A stretch of DNA of 28,163 nt, from the NCBI GenBank assembly GCA_018830605.1, contig JAHJRZ010000055.1, positions 1-28,163 of the forward strand. Direction: 5' to 3'. The notes under the pieces are model-generated. The model was given only the letters and a program-made list of their open reading frames with translations. It was not told the origin of the DNA and did no database searches. The position numbers and the translations under genes are program-made. Positions 1-7,281 of the stretch are shown piece after piece. Position 1 is the stretch's first letter. Each line of letters opens with the position of its first letter. Source of the stretch: Patescibacteria group bacterium. GTDB taxonomy: Bacteria; Patescibacteriota; UBA1384; JAHJRZ01.

Positions 1-540
1 AAAAGAGGTTTAATCGGCGAAATTATAAAAAGGTTTGAACAGCGTGGATTAAAGATTATTGCCCTGAAAATGGTCTATCCGACCAAAGAGCATGCCGCCG
101 AACATTATTCCGGCTCAAAAGATTGGCTGGAAGGAATGGGCAGGAAGACGCTGGATAATTTTAAAGAGCACAAGATGAGCGCTAAAAAGTTGATGGCTAC
201 AGATGATCCATATAAAATCGGCAAGATGATTCAGAAGTGGAATGTCAGCTATCTTGCCAGCGGCCCAATCGTTGCCATGATTATTGAAGGAATGCATGCT
301 ATTTCAACGGTCAGAAAATTAGTCGGCAATACATTGCCGATATTGGCTGACCCGGGTACCATCCGCGGAGATTTTTCAGTAGATACCAACACTGCTGCCA
401 ATCTTGAAAATCGCACCATCAGAAATATCGTCCACGCTTCAGGTGATGAGAGCGAAGCCAGCCACGAGATTGAACATTGGTTTTCTCCTGAAGAGATTTG
501 TGATTATAAACGAAGCGATGAGGAAGTAATGTTCGCCTAA
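1..540 (+). CDS. ndk: Nucleoside diphosphate kinase, 5'-truncated by window edge
   Basis: The enzyme transfers the gamma phosphate between nucleoside tri- and diphosphates in the cytoplasm through a phospho-histidine. The frame is open from base 1 and begins with KRGLIGEIIKRFEQRG, which matches the NDK region about 15 residues after the usual start, so only a short N-terminal piece is missing. The active-site region reads NIVHASGDESEASHEIEHWF, with the catalytic His in the expected NxxHxS/GD context. Between the HY of the Kpn-loop region (EHAAEHYSG) and the conserved SGPIVAMIIEG there are about 25 extra residues compared with classical 140-150 residue NDKs, giving a long form. The first ATG inside the window (base 70) is internal and not the start. 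The gene ends 33 bp before the sugar transferase gene on the same strand. Confidence 0.93.
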   Translation, partial: KRGLIGEIIKRFEQRGLKIIALKMVYPTKEHAAEHYSGSKDWLEGMGRKTLDNFKEHKMSAKKLMATDDPYKIGKMIQKWNVSYLASGPIVAMIIEGMHAISTVRKLVGNTLPILADPGTIRGDFSVDTNTAANLENRTIRNIVHASGDESEASHEIEHWFSPEEICDYKRSDEEVMFA

Positions 541-573
541 TAAGCTACAAGCTACTACCTAATTCCTAGTATT

Positions 574-1638
574 ATGTTAGATCCTAAACCATATCTTTTG
601 CCATTTTTTCTCGCTCTGGGATTATCTTTGCTTTTTACTCCTTTAGTTAAAGTAATTGCCCAAAAATTCGGTTTTGTTGATCTTCCAGATAAACGCAAAG
701 TCCATAAAAAAATTACCGCTCGTTTAGGCGGCTTGGCTATATTTTTAAGTTTCGCCATTGTCACTCTAATTTTTTATTTTTTTAAAAAAGATTTTTTTGT
801 CTTTGCCCCTTGGCACGAGTATAATCTTCCTGTTAAATTCACGGGCATTATTATTGGCGCTTTGGTACTGATTATAGTTGGGATTATTGATGACAAAAAA
901 ACTCTCTCTCCTTGGACAAAACTTGGGGCACAAATAATTGCTGCCTTAATTGTTATCATTTCAGGCACAAGGATAGAATATGTTAACAACCCTTTGGGCG
1001 GTTTTATAAATTTTGATTTAACTGTTTCTTACCTTATTTCTTTAGTCTGGATCGTCGGCATTATTAATGTTATTAATTTTTTAGACGGCTTAGATGGATT
1101 GGCCGCCGGAGTCTCATTTTTTGCTTCGATCTCCATCTTTTTTATCTCCTTGCTTTTGACTGTTTATCAGCCAGCCACCGCTTTTCTCTCTATTGTTTTA
1201 GCCGGCGCCCTGCTCGGTTTTCTGCCCTTTAATTTCAATCCGGCCAAAATCTTTATGGGCGATTCCGGCTCCTTATTTTTAGGTTATGTTTTAGCTATTC
1301 TTTCAATCGTCTCCGGGGCGAAAATGGCGACCGCGCTCTTGGTCTTGGGCTTTCCGATAATTGACGGGCTCTGGGTGGTGGCGAGAAGAATAGCCAGGAG
1401 CGAATCACCCTTTAAGCCGGATAAAACTCATCTTCATCATCGTCTGCTTTCCATTGGTCTTTCTGTCCGAGGGGCGGTAATTCTTCTTTGGATGGTCTCT
1501 TTGATCTTCGGCATGCTGGGGATAATCTCCACAACTTATGGTAAAATGATCTCGATTATCTTATTGATTGTCATAATGTTTTTTGTCTATACATTTCTCT
1601 ATTATTTTGAAAGGAGGAGAGAATGTCCAAGCGGATAA
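574..1638 (+). CDS. wecA: WecA/TagO-type undecaprenyl-phosphate sugar-1-phosphate transferase (MraY family)
   Basis: This integral membrane enzyme is predicted to transfer a sugar-1-phosphate (probably GlcNAc-1-P) from a UDP-sugar to undecaprenyl phosphate, starting a cell-surface polymer. The 354 residues form about 10-11 hydrophobic helices. Family motifs in order are KVHKKITARLGGLAIF near residue 45, the Asp pair in GIIDDKKTL near residue 106, NFLDGLDGLAAG near 168, FMGDSGSLFLGY near 226 and the HLHH motif in KTHLHHRLL near 286. The HLHH motif points to WecA/TagO rather than MraY, but the substrate cannot be read from sequence. No clear Shine-Dalgarno precedes the ATG. The 3' end overlaps the start of the 27-codon ORF by 16 bases and carries its ribosome binding site. 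Confidence 0.88.
   Translation: MLDPKPYLLPFFLALGLSLLFTPLVKVIAQKFGFVDLPDKRKVHKKITARLGGLAIFLSFAIVTLIFYFFKKDFFVFAPWHEYNLPVKFTGIIIGALVLIIVGIIDDKKTLSPWTKLGAQIIAALIVIISGTRIEYVNNPLGGFINFDLTVSYLISLVWIVGIINVINFLDGLDGLAAGVSFFASISIFFISLLLTVYQPATAFLSIVLAGALLGFLPFNFNPAKIFMGDSGSLFLGYVLAILSIVSGAKMATALLVLGFPIIDGLWVVARRIARSESPFKPDKTHLHHRLLSIGLSVRGAVILLWMVSLIFGMLGIISTTYGKMISIILLIVIMFFVYTFLYYFERRRECPSG
1611..1617 (+). promoter_or_regulatory. Perfect Shine-Dalgarno for the 27-codon ORF
   Basis: AAGGAGG lies 5 bases before ATG 1623, inside the last codons of the sugar transferase gene. It is the strongest ribosome binding site in the window and decides the start of the miniprotein. Confidence 0.75.
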
Positions 1639-1706
1639 TGAGAATAGTCTTTATTGTTCTGATTCTTGCTTTTGCGATTGGTATGGTTTTGCCGTTCTTT
1701 TTATGA
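1623..1706 (+). CDS. 27-residue single-pass membrane miniprotein
   Basis: This is a short ORF, MSKRIMRIVFIVLILAFAIG followed by MVLPFFL. It has a positively charged N-terminus and one hydrophobic helix covering most of the rest. Three things support it: a perfect AAGGAGG Shine-Dalgarno at 1611-1617 with 5-base spacing, which is exceptional in this window; a start inside the end of the upstream transferase; and an ATGA stop/start overlap with the downstream PH-domain gene (ATG 1703, TGA 1704-1706), the usual geometry of translational coupling. The charge pattern and the PFF end recall Firmicute Prli42/DUF4044 stressosome miniproteins, but that is only a resemblance. It could be a leader ORF that simply loads ribosomes for the PH protein. 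Function is unknown. Confidence 0.6.
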   Translation: MSKRIMRIVFIVLILAFAIGMVLPFFL

Positions 1707-2218
1707 CTATTATTAATAAAAAAATAGCAACTGAATCAGATGAGGAGATTATTGAAGAGGTGAGGCGGCATCCGATTGTTCTTATTAAATCCTTTTTTTG
1801 GGTATTTATTGGTTTTGTAATCGTGGTCTTAATCTTTATTATTTTTAAAGCCAGCGGTATTTTTTCGCTCGCCTTTTTTCTTTGGTTAATCTTTGGCGGG
1901 ATTTACGGCCTTTATCATTATTATATTTGGCGAAGAGATGCTTATATCTTGACCGACTCAAGAGTAATTATTAGAGAGCAGGAGTCATTTTTTTCCAAAA
2001 GAGTGAGCGAAGCAAAATATGATGATATCACTGATGTCACTTATCGAGTAAAAGGTTTTTTTGCCACGCTCTTTAACTTTGGTACGGTCATGGTCCAGAC
2101 TCCCTCTTCTGATCCTTTAAAATTAGTTAATATTGCCAAACCAAACAAGATCCAAAAATTAATCTTGGATCTGCGCAATAGATCTCGCCAGACTAGCGAA
2201 CTCCCACCATCGTCTTGA
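1703..2218 (+). CDS. Membrane PH-domain (bPH2/YdbS-like) protein
   Basis: The product has 171 residues: a cytoplasmic N-terminus (about residues 1-26), two hydrophobic helices (about 27-48 and 53-73) and a C-terminal bacterial PH-like domain beginning YYIWRRDAYILTDSRVIIRE. The segments DAYILTDSRVI, SEAKYDDITDVTYRVKG and LFNFGTVMVQT are typical of the YdbS/bPH2 family. These are envelope-associated proteins of poorly defined function, often forming assemblies at the membrane. The start at ATG 1703 is preferred because it overlaps the stop of the miniprotein as ATGA. An upstream in-frame start at 1583 would create an unrelated N-terminus read from the transferase gene. Its 3' end overlaps the 3' end of convergent rpmA by 26 bp. 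Confidence 0.8.
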   Translation: MTIINKKIATESDEEIIEEVRRHPIVLIKSFFWVFIGFVIVVLIFIIFKASGIFSLAFFLWLIFGGIYGLYHYYIWRRDAYILTDSRVIIREQESFFSKRVSEAKYDDITDVTYRVKGFFATLFNFGTVMVQTPSSDPLKLVNIAKPNKIQKLILDLRNRSRQTSELPPSS

Positions 2219-2462
2219 TTTGCCGGCGGCCGATTTTGGAGAACCTTTTTTTTACAAAGTAGACTCTTCCTTTAATTTTAGAGAAGAGGGTATAATCCTT
2301 GCCCATCGCGACATTCTCTCCGGGATGGAATTTTGTTCCTTTTTGGCGAATGATAATCGCGCCGGGATTGGCCGTCTCCCCAGCGTATAGTTTGACTCCG
2401 AGCCGCTTGGAGATTGAATCACGGCCAAGAGCGGTTGAACCTTGTGATTTCTTATGAGCCAT
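2193..2462 (-). CDS. rpmA: 50S ribosomal protein L27
   Basis: This is a large-subunit protein whose N-terminal tail reaches toward the peptidyl transferase centre. The 89-residue product starts MAHKKSQGSTALGRDSISKR and continues with GVKLYAGETANPGAIIIRQ and the FHPGENVAMGKDYTLFS block, all canonical for L27. The N-terminus begins directly with the mature AHKK type sequence, so no Firmicute-style cleaved leader is present. The usual partner rplU (L21) is not next to it: the upstream neighbour is divergent dnaE, and rpmA has its own promoter (2502-2530). The 3' end overlaps the convergent PH-domain gene by 26 bp, and no terminator hairpin is visible between them. Confidence 0.97.
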   Translation of the reverse strand: MAHKKSQGSTALGRDSISKRLGVKLYAGETANPGAIIIRQKGTKFHPGENVAMGKDYTLFSKIKGRVYFVKKRFSKIGRRQIKTMVGVR

Positions 2463-2501
2463 AGTATTCTTGTCCTCAAGTTTTATTTTTCAACAGAGTT
2501 A

Positions 2502-2530
2502 ATCATATAACAGATATTTTGAGAGGTCAA
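2502..2530 (-). promoter_or_regulatory. Sigma70-type promoter for rpmA
   Basis: On the minus strand TTGACC (2525-2530) is followed after 17 bases by TATGAT (2502-2507). Transcription would start near 2495, leaving about 33 bases of leader before the L27 ATG, with a weak TTGAGGA Shine-Dalgarno-like match in it. Confidence 0.7.
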
Positions 2531-2536
2531 GAGAGA

Positions 2537-2657
2537 AAATTTTCAATTATCATTTTTCAATTATCAATAAATTTCTCAATGGCCCAATTTTCAATTGATA
2601 ATTGATTCATTGTTAATTGATTGAAAATTGCTAATTGTTAATTGATAATTGTTTTTG
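2537..2657. repeat. AT-rich repeat of CAATTATC / GATAATTG units
   Basis: This intergenic stretch between rpmA and dnaE is built from many direct and inverted copies of CAATTATCA, AATTTTCAATT and their complements TGATAATTG and AATTGAAAATT. Related stretches lie at 7697-7731 and 10355-10512. The right end merges into the dnaE promoter. Confidence 0.75.
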
Positions 2658-2664
2658 TTATAAT
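2635..2664 (+). promoter_or_regulatory. Promoter for dnaE with extended -10
   Basis: TTGTTA (2635-2640), an 18-base spacer and TATAAT (2659-2664) preceded by TGT make an extended -10 promoter. The -35 lies within the AT-rich repeat. It would give a leader of about 30 bases with no Shine-Dalgarno near the dnaE ATG. Confidence 0.6.
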
Positions 2665-2702
2665 GCAGAAAGAGGGGCATGGTTTTGTCTTAATTTTTAA
2701 AT

Positions 2703-5700
2703 ATGCCAAAGTTTGTTCATCTGCATGTTCATAGTGAGTACTCTCTTCTGGACGGTCTATCAAAGATTGATGATTTGATAATGAAAGCAAAAGCAGATGG
2801 GATGGAGGCGATGGCAATTACTGACCACGGGGCGATGTATGGTGTGATTGAATTTTATAAGAAGTGTAAAGACGCCGGCATCAAGCCGATTATTGGCGCC
2901 GAGATTTATATTGCTCCGCGCAAGATGACCGATCGCGTGCCTAAGGTTGATACTAGTCCTTACCATCTGACGCTTTTAGCTAAAGACGAGATTGGCTACA
3001 AAAATTTAATGAAGTTAGTCACTATTGCCCACCTGCAAGGATATTATTATAAACCGAGAGTCGATCGTTTGACCCTGAAAAATTACACCCAGGGTTTAAT
3101 TTGCTTGTCCGGTTGTCTGAAGGGAGAAATTCCACGGCTTATCCTTAATAACAATTTAAAAAGAGCCAAAAAACGTATTCAATTCTATCAAAAAATCTTT
3201 GGCAAAGATAATTATTATCTTGAGATTCAGCCGCATCAGAATCTGGCGGAGCAAAAAAAAGCCAATCAGATTATGATTAAACTCTCTCAAGAAACAAAGG
3301 CCCCGCTTGTTCTAACCAAAGACGCTCATTACTTAAATAAAGAAGACAAAGAAGCGCACGAACTGCAGCTTTGTATTCAGACAGGAAAAACAATTTTGGA
3401 CGAGAAAAGAATGTCAATGGCGGAAGATGATTTTGATTTTTCTACGACAAAGGAAATAAGAAGACTTGCCAAAAAACTGCCCCCAGAAGCGTTTGAGAAT
3501 ACGAGCCAGATCGCCGAGAGGTGCAATCTGGAGATAAAATTAGGCGAGCCGAAATTTCCCCATTTTAAGGTGCCAGAGGGTTATACTTCTTCGACTTATC
3601 TTAAAAAAATTGCTTATCAGGGCTATGGTTGGAGATATTTAAATTTCAAGCGCCAAGAGGCAGATTCGATGGACCCGGAAGAGATTGCCAAAAAAATGGA
3701 TAAAGAGAAGAGAGAGAGATTAGATTACGAACTCTCAATTATTGATGAGTGTAAGTTCTCTTCTTATTTTTTGATCGTGGCTGACTTTGTCCGTTTTGCT
3801 CAAGAACAGGAGATTTTAGTCGGTCCGGGTCGGGGATCAGCGGCCGGCTCTTTTGCGGCTTATCTTTTGGGCATTACCGGCATTGATCCATTAGAACATG
3901 ATCTTCTTTTTGAACGTTTTCTCAACCCAGAGAGAGTCTCCCATCCTGATTTTGATATTGATTTTGCTGACACGAGGAGGAACGAAGTGATTGACTACGT
4001 GACTAAAAAATACGGCAAAGATCATGTTGCCCAGATCATTACTTTTGGCAGAATGGAGTCTCGGGCCGCTATCCGTGATACTGCTCGAGCCATGGGCTTG
4101 CCTTATAATGATGGGGATCGCGTGGCTAAGTTAATCCCCTTTGGCGCAAAGCTTAAAGAGGCGCTTAATGAGTCAGATGAACTTAAAGCTCTTTATAGCG
4201 GAGAGGCGAGCGTGAGAAAGCTTTATAATATGGCAGAAAAACTTGAAGGGGTGGCGCGCCACGGCTCTCTTCATGCCGCTGGAGTGGTCATCTCTTATGA
4301 TAAACTTACAGAATACACGCCTCTGCAGTCAGCTGCCAAGGGGGATATTTCTATCACTACTCAGTACTCAATGTATCATGTGGAGAGTGTTGGTCTTGTT
4401 AAGATGGATTTTTTAGGGCTCTCCAACTTATCAATTTTACAGAACGCTCTGCGCATCATCCGCAGGGTGAATAAAAAAATTTTAGATATTAATACCATCC
4501 CGATCACTGACAAAGAAACATATCAATTATTAAGCCGCGCTGAAACGACTGGAGTATTCCAGTTCTCTTCTGACGGAATGAAGAGATATCTGCGCGAGCT
4601 CAAACCCACCACTTTTGAAGATATTACGGCAATGGTGGCGCTCTACCGGCCAGGACCGATAGAGAATATTCCTGATTTTATTGCGGCCAAACACGGCCGG
4701 CGTAAGGTGACTTATCTTGACCCGCGCCTTGAGCCGATTCTTAAAAGGACTTATGGCGTGATTGTTAATCAGGAGCAGGTGCTTGAGATTGCCCGGGAGT
4801 TGGCGGGGTTTAGTTATGGCGAGGCAGATATCTTACGTCGGGCTGTCGGGAAGAAAATCAAAGAACTCTTGATTGAGCAGAAGGGTAAATTAATAGCAGG
4901 AATGATTAAAAATGGTGTTGATAAAAAAACCGCGGATAAGATTTGGAATTTCATCGAACCGTTTGCCCGCTACGGCTTTAATAAATCGCATGCCGCCGGT
5001 TATGCGATGATCGCTTTTCAAACAGCTTACTTAAAAGCGCATTATCCCCAAGCATTTATGGCGGCGCTCTTGACTTCGGATCAAAATGATCTGGATAAAG
5101 TAGCGCGGGATATTTCCGAATGCGAGCATATGGGGATTAAGGTCTTGCCGCCTGATATTAATGAATCATACCCAGAATTTACGGTTGTTCCCAAATCCGG
5201 CGATATTCGCTTTGCTTTTGCGGCGATTAAAAATGTGGGATTTAAAGTTTCGGAGATGATGGTTAAGGAGAGGAAAAAAGAAGGAGCTTATTTGAATTTA
5301 GAGAATTTTGTCAAACGGCTCTCTCAGGTTGTTAATAAAAAATTGCTCGAGAGTTTGGCTCGTTCAGGAGCACTCGACCGTTTTGGTGAGCGAGCCTCAA
5401 TCTTGGCCTCGATTCCAGAGATCTTGGGGTATGCTTCAAACGAGCGCAAGAACTTGTCTGCTTCGCAGATCGGTCTTTTTGGTGAGAGAGCGTCAGGCGA
5501 ATTTAAAATCGAGTTGCAAAAAGTGGCGGCTGCAGAAAAAGAGGAGCGTCTTCTCTGGGAAAAAGAACTTTTGGGAATTTATATTTCCGAGCATCCTTTA
5601 AAAGAGTATAAACAGGCGCTTCAAGCTCTGCCTCATAAAAATAAGGATCTGTATAATTTTTCCGAGGGCAAGATTGTCGAGATCGGCGGAATTATCTCGA

Positions 5701-6209
5701 CGATTAAAAAGATTATCACCAAAACAGGGGAGCCGATGCTTTTTGTAGGGATTGAGGATTTAACCTCTCCCATTGAACTTTTGGTCTTTCCCTCTATTCT
5801 GAAAGAAGATCCAATCTTATGGCAGGAGGGTAATATTATTCATTTATCCGGCCGGCTCTCTTTTAAAGACGGCCGGGGAAATATGGCTGAACCCAAAGTA
5901 ATCGTTAATAGAGTTAAAAAATTAGAGCTAAAGCCAGTACTTTTTAATGCTCCCTCTGATGATGATCCCGTTCTGCACTTGAGAATCAAGCGGGATGGGG
6001 ATCGGAAAGATCTGCAAAAAATAAAAGATATTTTATCTCTTTCACGCGGCGAATCAGCCGTCATTCTCCATCTGCCAGAAGCTGATAAATTTAAACCAGT
6101 CAGGATAACCTCCAAAGTTAAGATTGATGAAGATTTAATCTTAAAGTTAAAAGATCTTTTAGGGGAAGATTCAGTCAGGGTAAAGGATAAAGTAGGGGTC
6201 GGGGCTTGA
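2703..6209 (+). CDS. dnaE: DNA polymerase III alpha subunit
   Basis: This is the replicative C-family DNA polymerase, 1168 residues, a normal DnaE length. An N-terminal PHP domain (about 1-270) begins FVHLHVHSEYSLLDG. It keeps the metal-ligand residues seen in active PHP domains (HLHVH, ITDHG, GAEIY, LSGC, KDAHY), so intrinsic proofreading is possible by inference. The palm holds GPGRGSAAGS near 377 and the catalytic Asp pair in PDFDIDFADTRR near 415. The third Asp is in VKMDFLGLSNL near 567. Helix-hairpin-helix and OB-fold regions follow (about 800-1060). It is monocistronic, with its own promoter upstream. Its stop codon overlaps the -35 box of the next transcription unit. The -1 and +1 frames are open in places only because of codon bias. 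Confidence 0.98.
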   Translation: MPKFVHLHVHSEYSLLDGLSKIDDLIMKAKADGMEAMAITDHGAMYGVIEFYKKCKDAGIKPIIGAEIYIAPRKMTDRVPKVDTSPYHLTLLAKDEIGYKNLMKLVTIAHLQGYYYKPRVDRLTLKNYTQGLICLSGCLKGEIPRLILNNNLKRAKKRIQFYQKIFGKDNYYLEIQPHQNLAEQKKANQIMIKLSQETKAPLVLTKDAHYLNKEDKEAHELQLCIQTGKTILDEKRMSMAEDDFDFSTTKEIRRLAKKLPPEAFENTSQIAERCNLEIKLGEPKFPHFKVPEGYTSSTYLKKIAYQGYGWRYLNFKRQEADSMDPEEIAKKMDKEKRERLDYELSIIDECKFSSYFLIVADFVRFAQEQEILVGPGRGSAAGSFAAYLLGITGIDPLEHDLLFERFLNPERVSHPDFDIDFADTRRNEVIDYVTKKYGKDHVAQIITFGRMESRAAIRDTARAMGLPYNDGDRVAKLIPFGAKLKEALNESDELKALYSGEASVRKLYNMAEKLEGVARHGSLHAAGVVISYDKLTEYTPLQSAAKGDISITTQYSMYHVESVGLVKMDFLGLSNLSILQNALRIIRRVNKKILDINTIPITDKETYQLLSRAETTGVFQFSSDGMKRYLRELKPTTFEDITAMVALYRPGPIENIPDFIAAKHGRRKVTYLDPRLEPILKRTYGVIVNQEQVLEIARELAGFSYGEADILRRAVGKKIKELLIEQKGKLIAGMIKNGVDKKTADKIWNFIEPFARYGFNKSHAAGYAMIAFQTAYLKAHYPQAFMAALLTSDQNDLDKVARDISECEHMGIKVLPPDINESYPEFTVVPKSGDIRFAFAAIKNVGFKVSEMMVKERKKEGAYLNLENFVKRLSQVVNKKLLESLARSGALDRFGERASILASIPEILGYASNERKNLSASQIGLFGERASGEFKIELQKVAAAEKEERLLWEKELLGIYISEHPLKEYKQALQALPHKNKDLYNFSEGKIVEIGGIISTIKKIITKTGEPMLFVGIEDLTSPIELLVFPSILKEDPILWQEGNIIHLSGRLSFKDGRGNMAEPKVIVNRVKKLELKPVLFNAPSDDDPVLHLRIKRDGDRKDLQKIKDILSLSRGESAVILHLPEADKFKPVRITSKVKIDEDLILKLKDLLGEDSVRVKDKVGVGA

Positions 6210-6235
6210 CAGAAAGAGCATTCTTTGTGTATTAT
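6206..6235 (+). promoter_or_regulatory. Consensus promoter driving the GC-rich cassette
   Basis: TTGACA (6206-6211) overlaps the dnaE TGA stop. An 18-base spacer leads to TATTAT (6230-6235). This is one of the two full-consensus -35 boxes in the window. Transcription would start near 6242, leaving a leader of about 170 bases before ATG 6410. Confidence 0.75.
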
Positions 6236-6357
6236 ATAGATGATTGGAGGTTGGTTTCCCGCTTGTTGTTCATGCTGTTTGGACCCCATCCGCCCGAAGT
6301 AGGAGGAGAGAAAAGATTCGGGTAATCGAAGCACGAGATGTAGACTCCCCAGTCGTG

Positions 6358-6382
6358 CCGAGCGGGCATCCTCGCCCCTCGG
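6358..6382 (+). promoter_or_regulatory. GC-rich hairpin in the cassette leader
   Basis: CCGAG (6358-6362), a bulged C, GGGC (6364-6367), loop ATCCTC, GCCC (6374-6377) and CTCGG (6378-6382) form a 9-bp stem. No T-run follows, so it is not a classical terminator. It lies 27 bases upstream of the ORF start, and a structured leader or small RNA is possible. Confidence 0.5.
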
Positions 6383-6409
6383 AACAAGAGTAAGAGGGAA
6401 GGGTTCGTA

Positions 6410-6736
6410 ATGCCCAGAAGTTCGAAGAAGCAAGAATCTCCTGATCTGATGGCCATTGCCAAGATACTCAATGGAGGCACCACCGAAGGATTGCTTCCTG
6501 AGAGTGGCGGAGCCATCAGAGTCAATGGAACCAAGCAGGTCGTCGTCCGCCGGGCAGAAGGTTCCGACTTCCTTTCAGGCCGACTCCCAGCCCACGCCAG
6601 CGCCGAACTCAGAAAGCTGGCCGCAGAAGGGCTATCAGGACGCGGTGCCATTGAAGAAGTCAAGGTCCCGGCTGGCGGGAAGTATCGTGCCGGGTGGCGC
6701 GCAGACGAGTTCGTCGTCTACCACCACCCTGAATAG
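6410..6736 (+). CDS. Uncharacterised small protein in GC-rich cassette
   Basis: I do not recognise this 108-residue ORF. It is basic and hydrophilic, with no membrane segment and no cysteine. It starts MPRSSKKQESPDLMAIAKIL, has a middle part GGAIRVNGTKQVVVRRAEG and ends VPAGGKYRAGWRADEFVVYH. The alternation of charged and beta-type residues suggests a small folded domain. The start is supported only by a purine-rich GAGGGAAGGG stretch about 6 bases upstream. It lies between a consensus promoter with a long leader (6206-6409) and a strong terminator (6772-6826), so the unit is a self-contained transcript. Codons are much richer in G and C (GCC, GGC, CGC) than in dnaE or rplS, which suggests transfer. 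Because the region is GC-rich, overlapping frames (for example 6456-6848 + and 6232-6663 -) are also open, so coding status is moderate. Confidence 0.5.
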   Translation: MPRSSKKQESPDLMAIAKILNGGTTEGLLPESGGAIRVNGTKQVVVRRAEGSDFLSGRLPAHASAELRKLAAEGLSGRGAIEEVKVPAGGKYRAGWRADEFVVYHHPE

Positions 6737-6737
6737 C

Positions 6738-6759
6738 CGTACATTCGGCCGAGTGTACG
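6738..6759. repeat. 22-bp near-perfect palindrome after the cassette ORF
   Basis: Two 11-base arms, CGTACATTCGG and CCGAGTGTACG, are complementary except for one T/G position. The palindrome begins one base after the ORF stop (6734-6736) and precedes the terminator. With no loop it looks more like a protein-binding or recombination site than an RNA hairpin. Confidence 0.5.
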
Positions 6760-6771
6760 TCGTATACGTTC

Positions 6772-6826
6772 GCCGAGAGGAGATGGGTTTGAACCCGGAA
6801 AGCAAACCCTCTCCCCTCGGCATTTT
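6772..6826 (+). terminator. Strong rho-independent terminator of the cassette
   Basis: The left arm 6772-6791 (begins GCCGAG, ends GGGTTTG) pairs with the right arm 6803-6821 (begins CAAACCC, ends CTCGGC). There is one A/C mismatch and one bulged T. The loop is 11 bases and the stem is followed by ATTTTTAAT. It separates the cassette from the rplS promoter. Confidence 0.85.
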
Positions 6827-6833
6827 TAATCTA

Positions 6834-6862
6834 TTGCAAAAAGTATAATCTTGTACTATAAT
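6834..6862 (+). promoter_or_regulatory. Promoter for rplS, nearly leaderless
   Basis: TTGCAA (6834-6839), a 17-base spacer and TATAAT (6857-6862) lie only 8 bases before the rplS ATG (6871), so the transcript would begin at or within a few bases of the start codon. A second TATAAT at 6844-6849 has no matching -35. Confidence 0.7.
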
Positions 6863-6870
6863 TGCGAAGT

Positions 6871-7281
6871 ATGTCCGATATTATCCAGGAAATCGAAAAA
6901 CAAGAGTTAGAGAGATCCCTCGACAAGCTCGGGACAAGAATCCCTAAAATCAAAAGCGGCGATATGGTCCGGCTTGTTCAGACGTACACGGAAAAAGACA
7001 AGGAGCGGCATTCTGTTTTTGAAGGAATGGTAATTGCTTTAAATTCCGGCTCTAATACCCGCCGCACTATGACTATTCGGCGGGTTATTGATGGAGTTGG
7101 CGTCGAGAAGATAGTTCCTTTACATCTCTCCAATATCTCAAAAATAGAAGTCTTAAAGAGCTCAAAAACAAGACGTGCCAAGCTTTATTATTTGAGAAAT
7201 TTATCCGGCAAAAAAGCGCGCTTAAAAGAGAAGGGGTTGGATAAAAAAAATGACCAAGCAGAGAAAAAAGCTGGGAAGTGA
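6871..7281 (+). CDS. rplS: 50S ribosomal protein L19
   Basis: This large-subunit protein lies at the 30S-50S interface. The 136-residue product has the L19 core: KSGDMVRLVQTYTEKDKERH, FEGMVIALNSGS, TMTIRRVIDGVGVEKIVPLH and RRAKLYYLRNLSGKKARLKE. The lysine-rich C-terminal tail after residue 120 is longer than in E. coli L19 (about 115 residues). The ATG at 6871 is chosen because MSDIIQEIEKQ is the normal L19 beginning. The upstream TTG at 6862 overlaps the -10 box and cannot be in the transcript. The usual neighbours trmD and rimM are absent. The next gene yraN overlaps its 3' end by 32 bases, so they form an operon. Confidence 0.97.
   Translation: MSDIIQEIEKQELERSLDKLGTRIPKIKSGDMVRLVQTYTEKDKERHSVFEGMVIALNSGSNTRRTMTIRRVIDGVGVEKIVPLHLSNISKIEVLKSSKTRRAKLYYLRNLSGKKARLKEKGLDKKNDQAEKKAGK

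Noticed and set aside
1583..1702. Longer start for the PH-domain protein
   Set aside because: These 40 codons lie in the transferase gene in another frame, and the ATGA coupling at 1703 explains the start better.
5308..5601. 97-codon ORF in the +1 frame inside dnaE
   Set aside because: It is fully inside the conserved dnaE frame, has no ribosome site, and its composition is that of a shadow frame.
5840..6663. Two long minus-strand ORFs (5840-6433 and 6232-6663) across the dnaE end and the cassette
   Set aside because: They are antisense to dnaE and the cassette, low complexity and Ser/Leu/Pro-rich. The promoter, leader hairpin and terminator all read on the plus strand.
6456..6848. 130-codon plus-strand ORF overlapping the cassette ORF
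   Set aside because: It runs through the terminator and into the rplS promoter, and its Ser/Pro-rich product looks like an out-of-frame reading of the 6410-6736 ORF.
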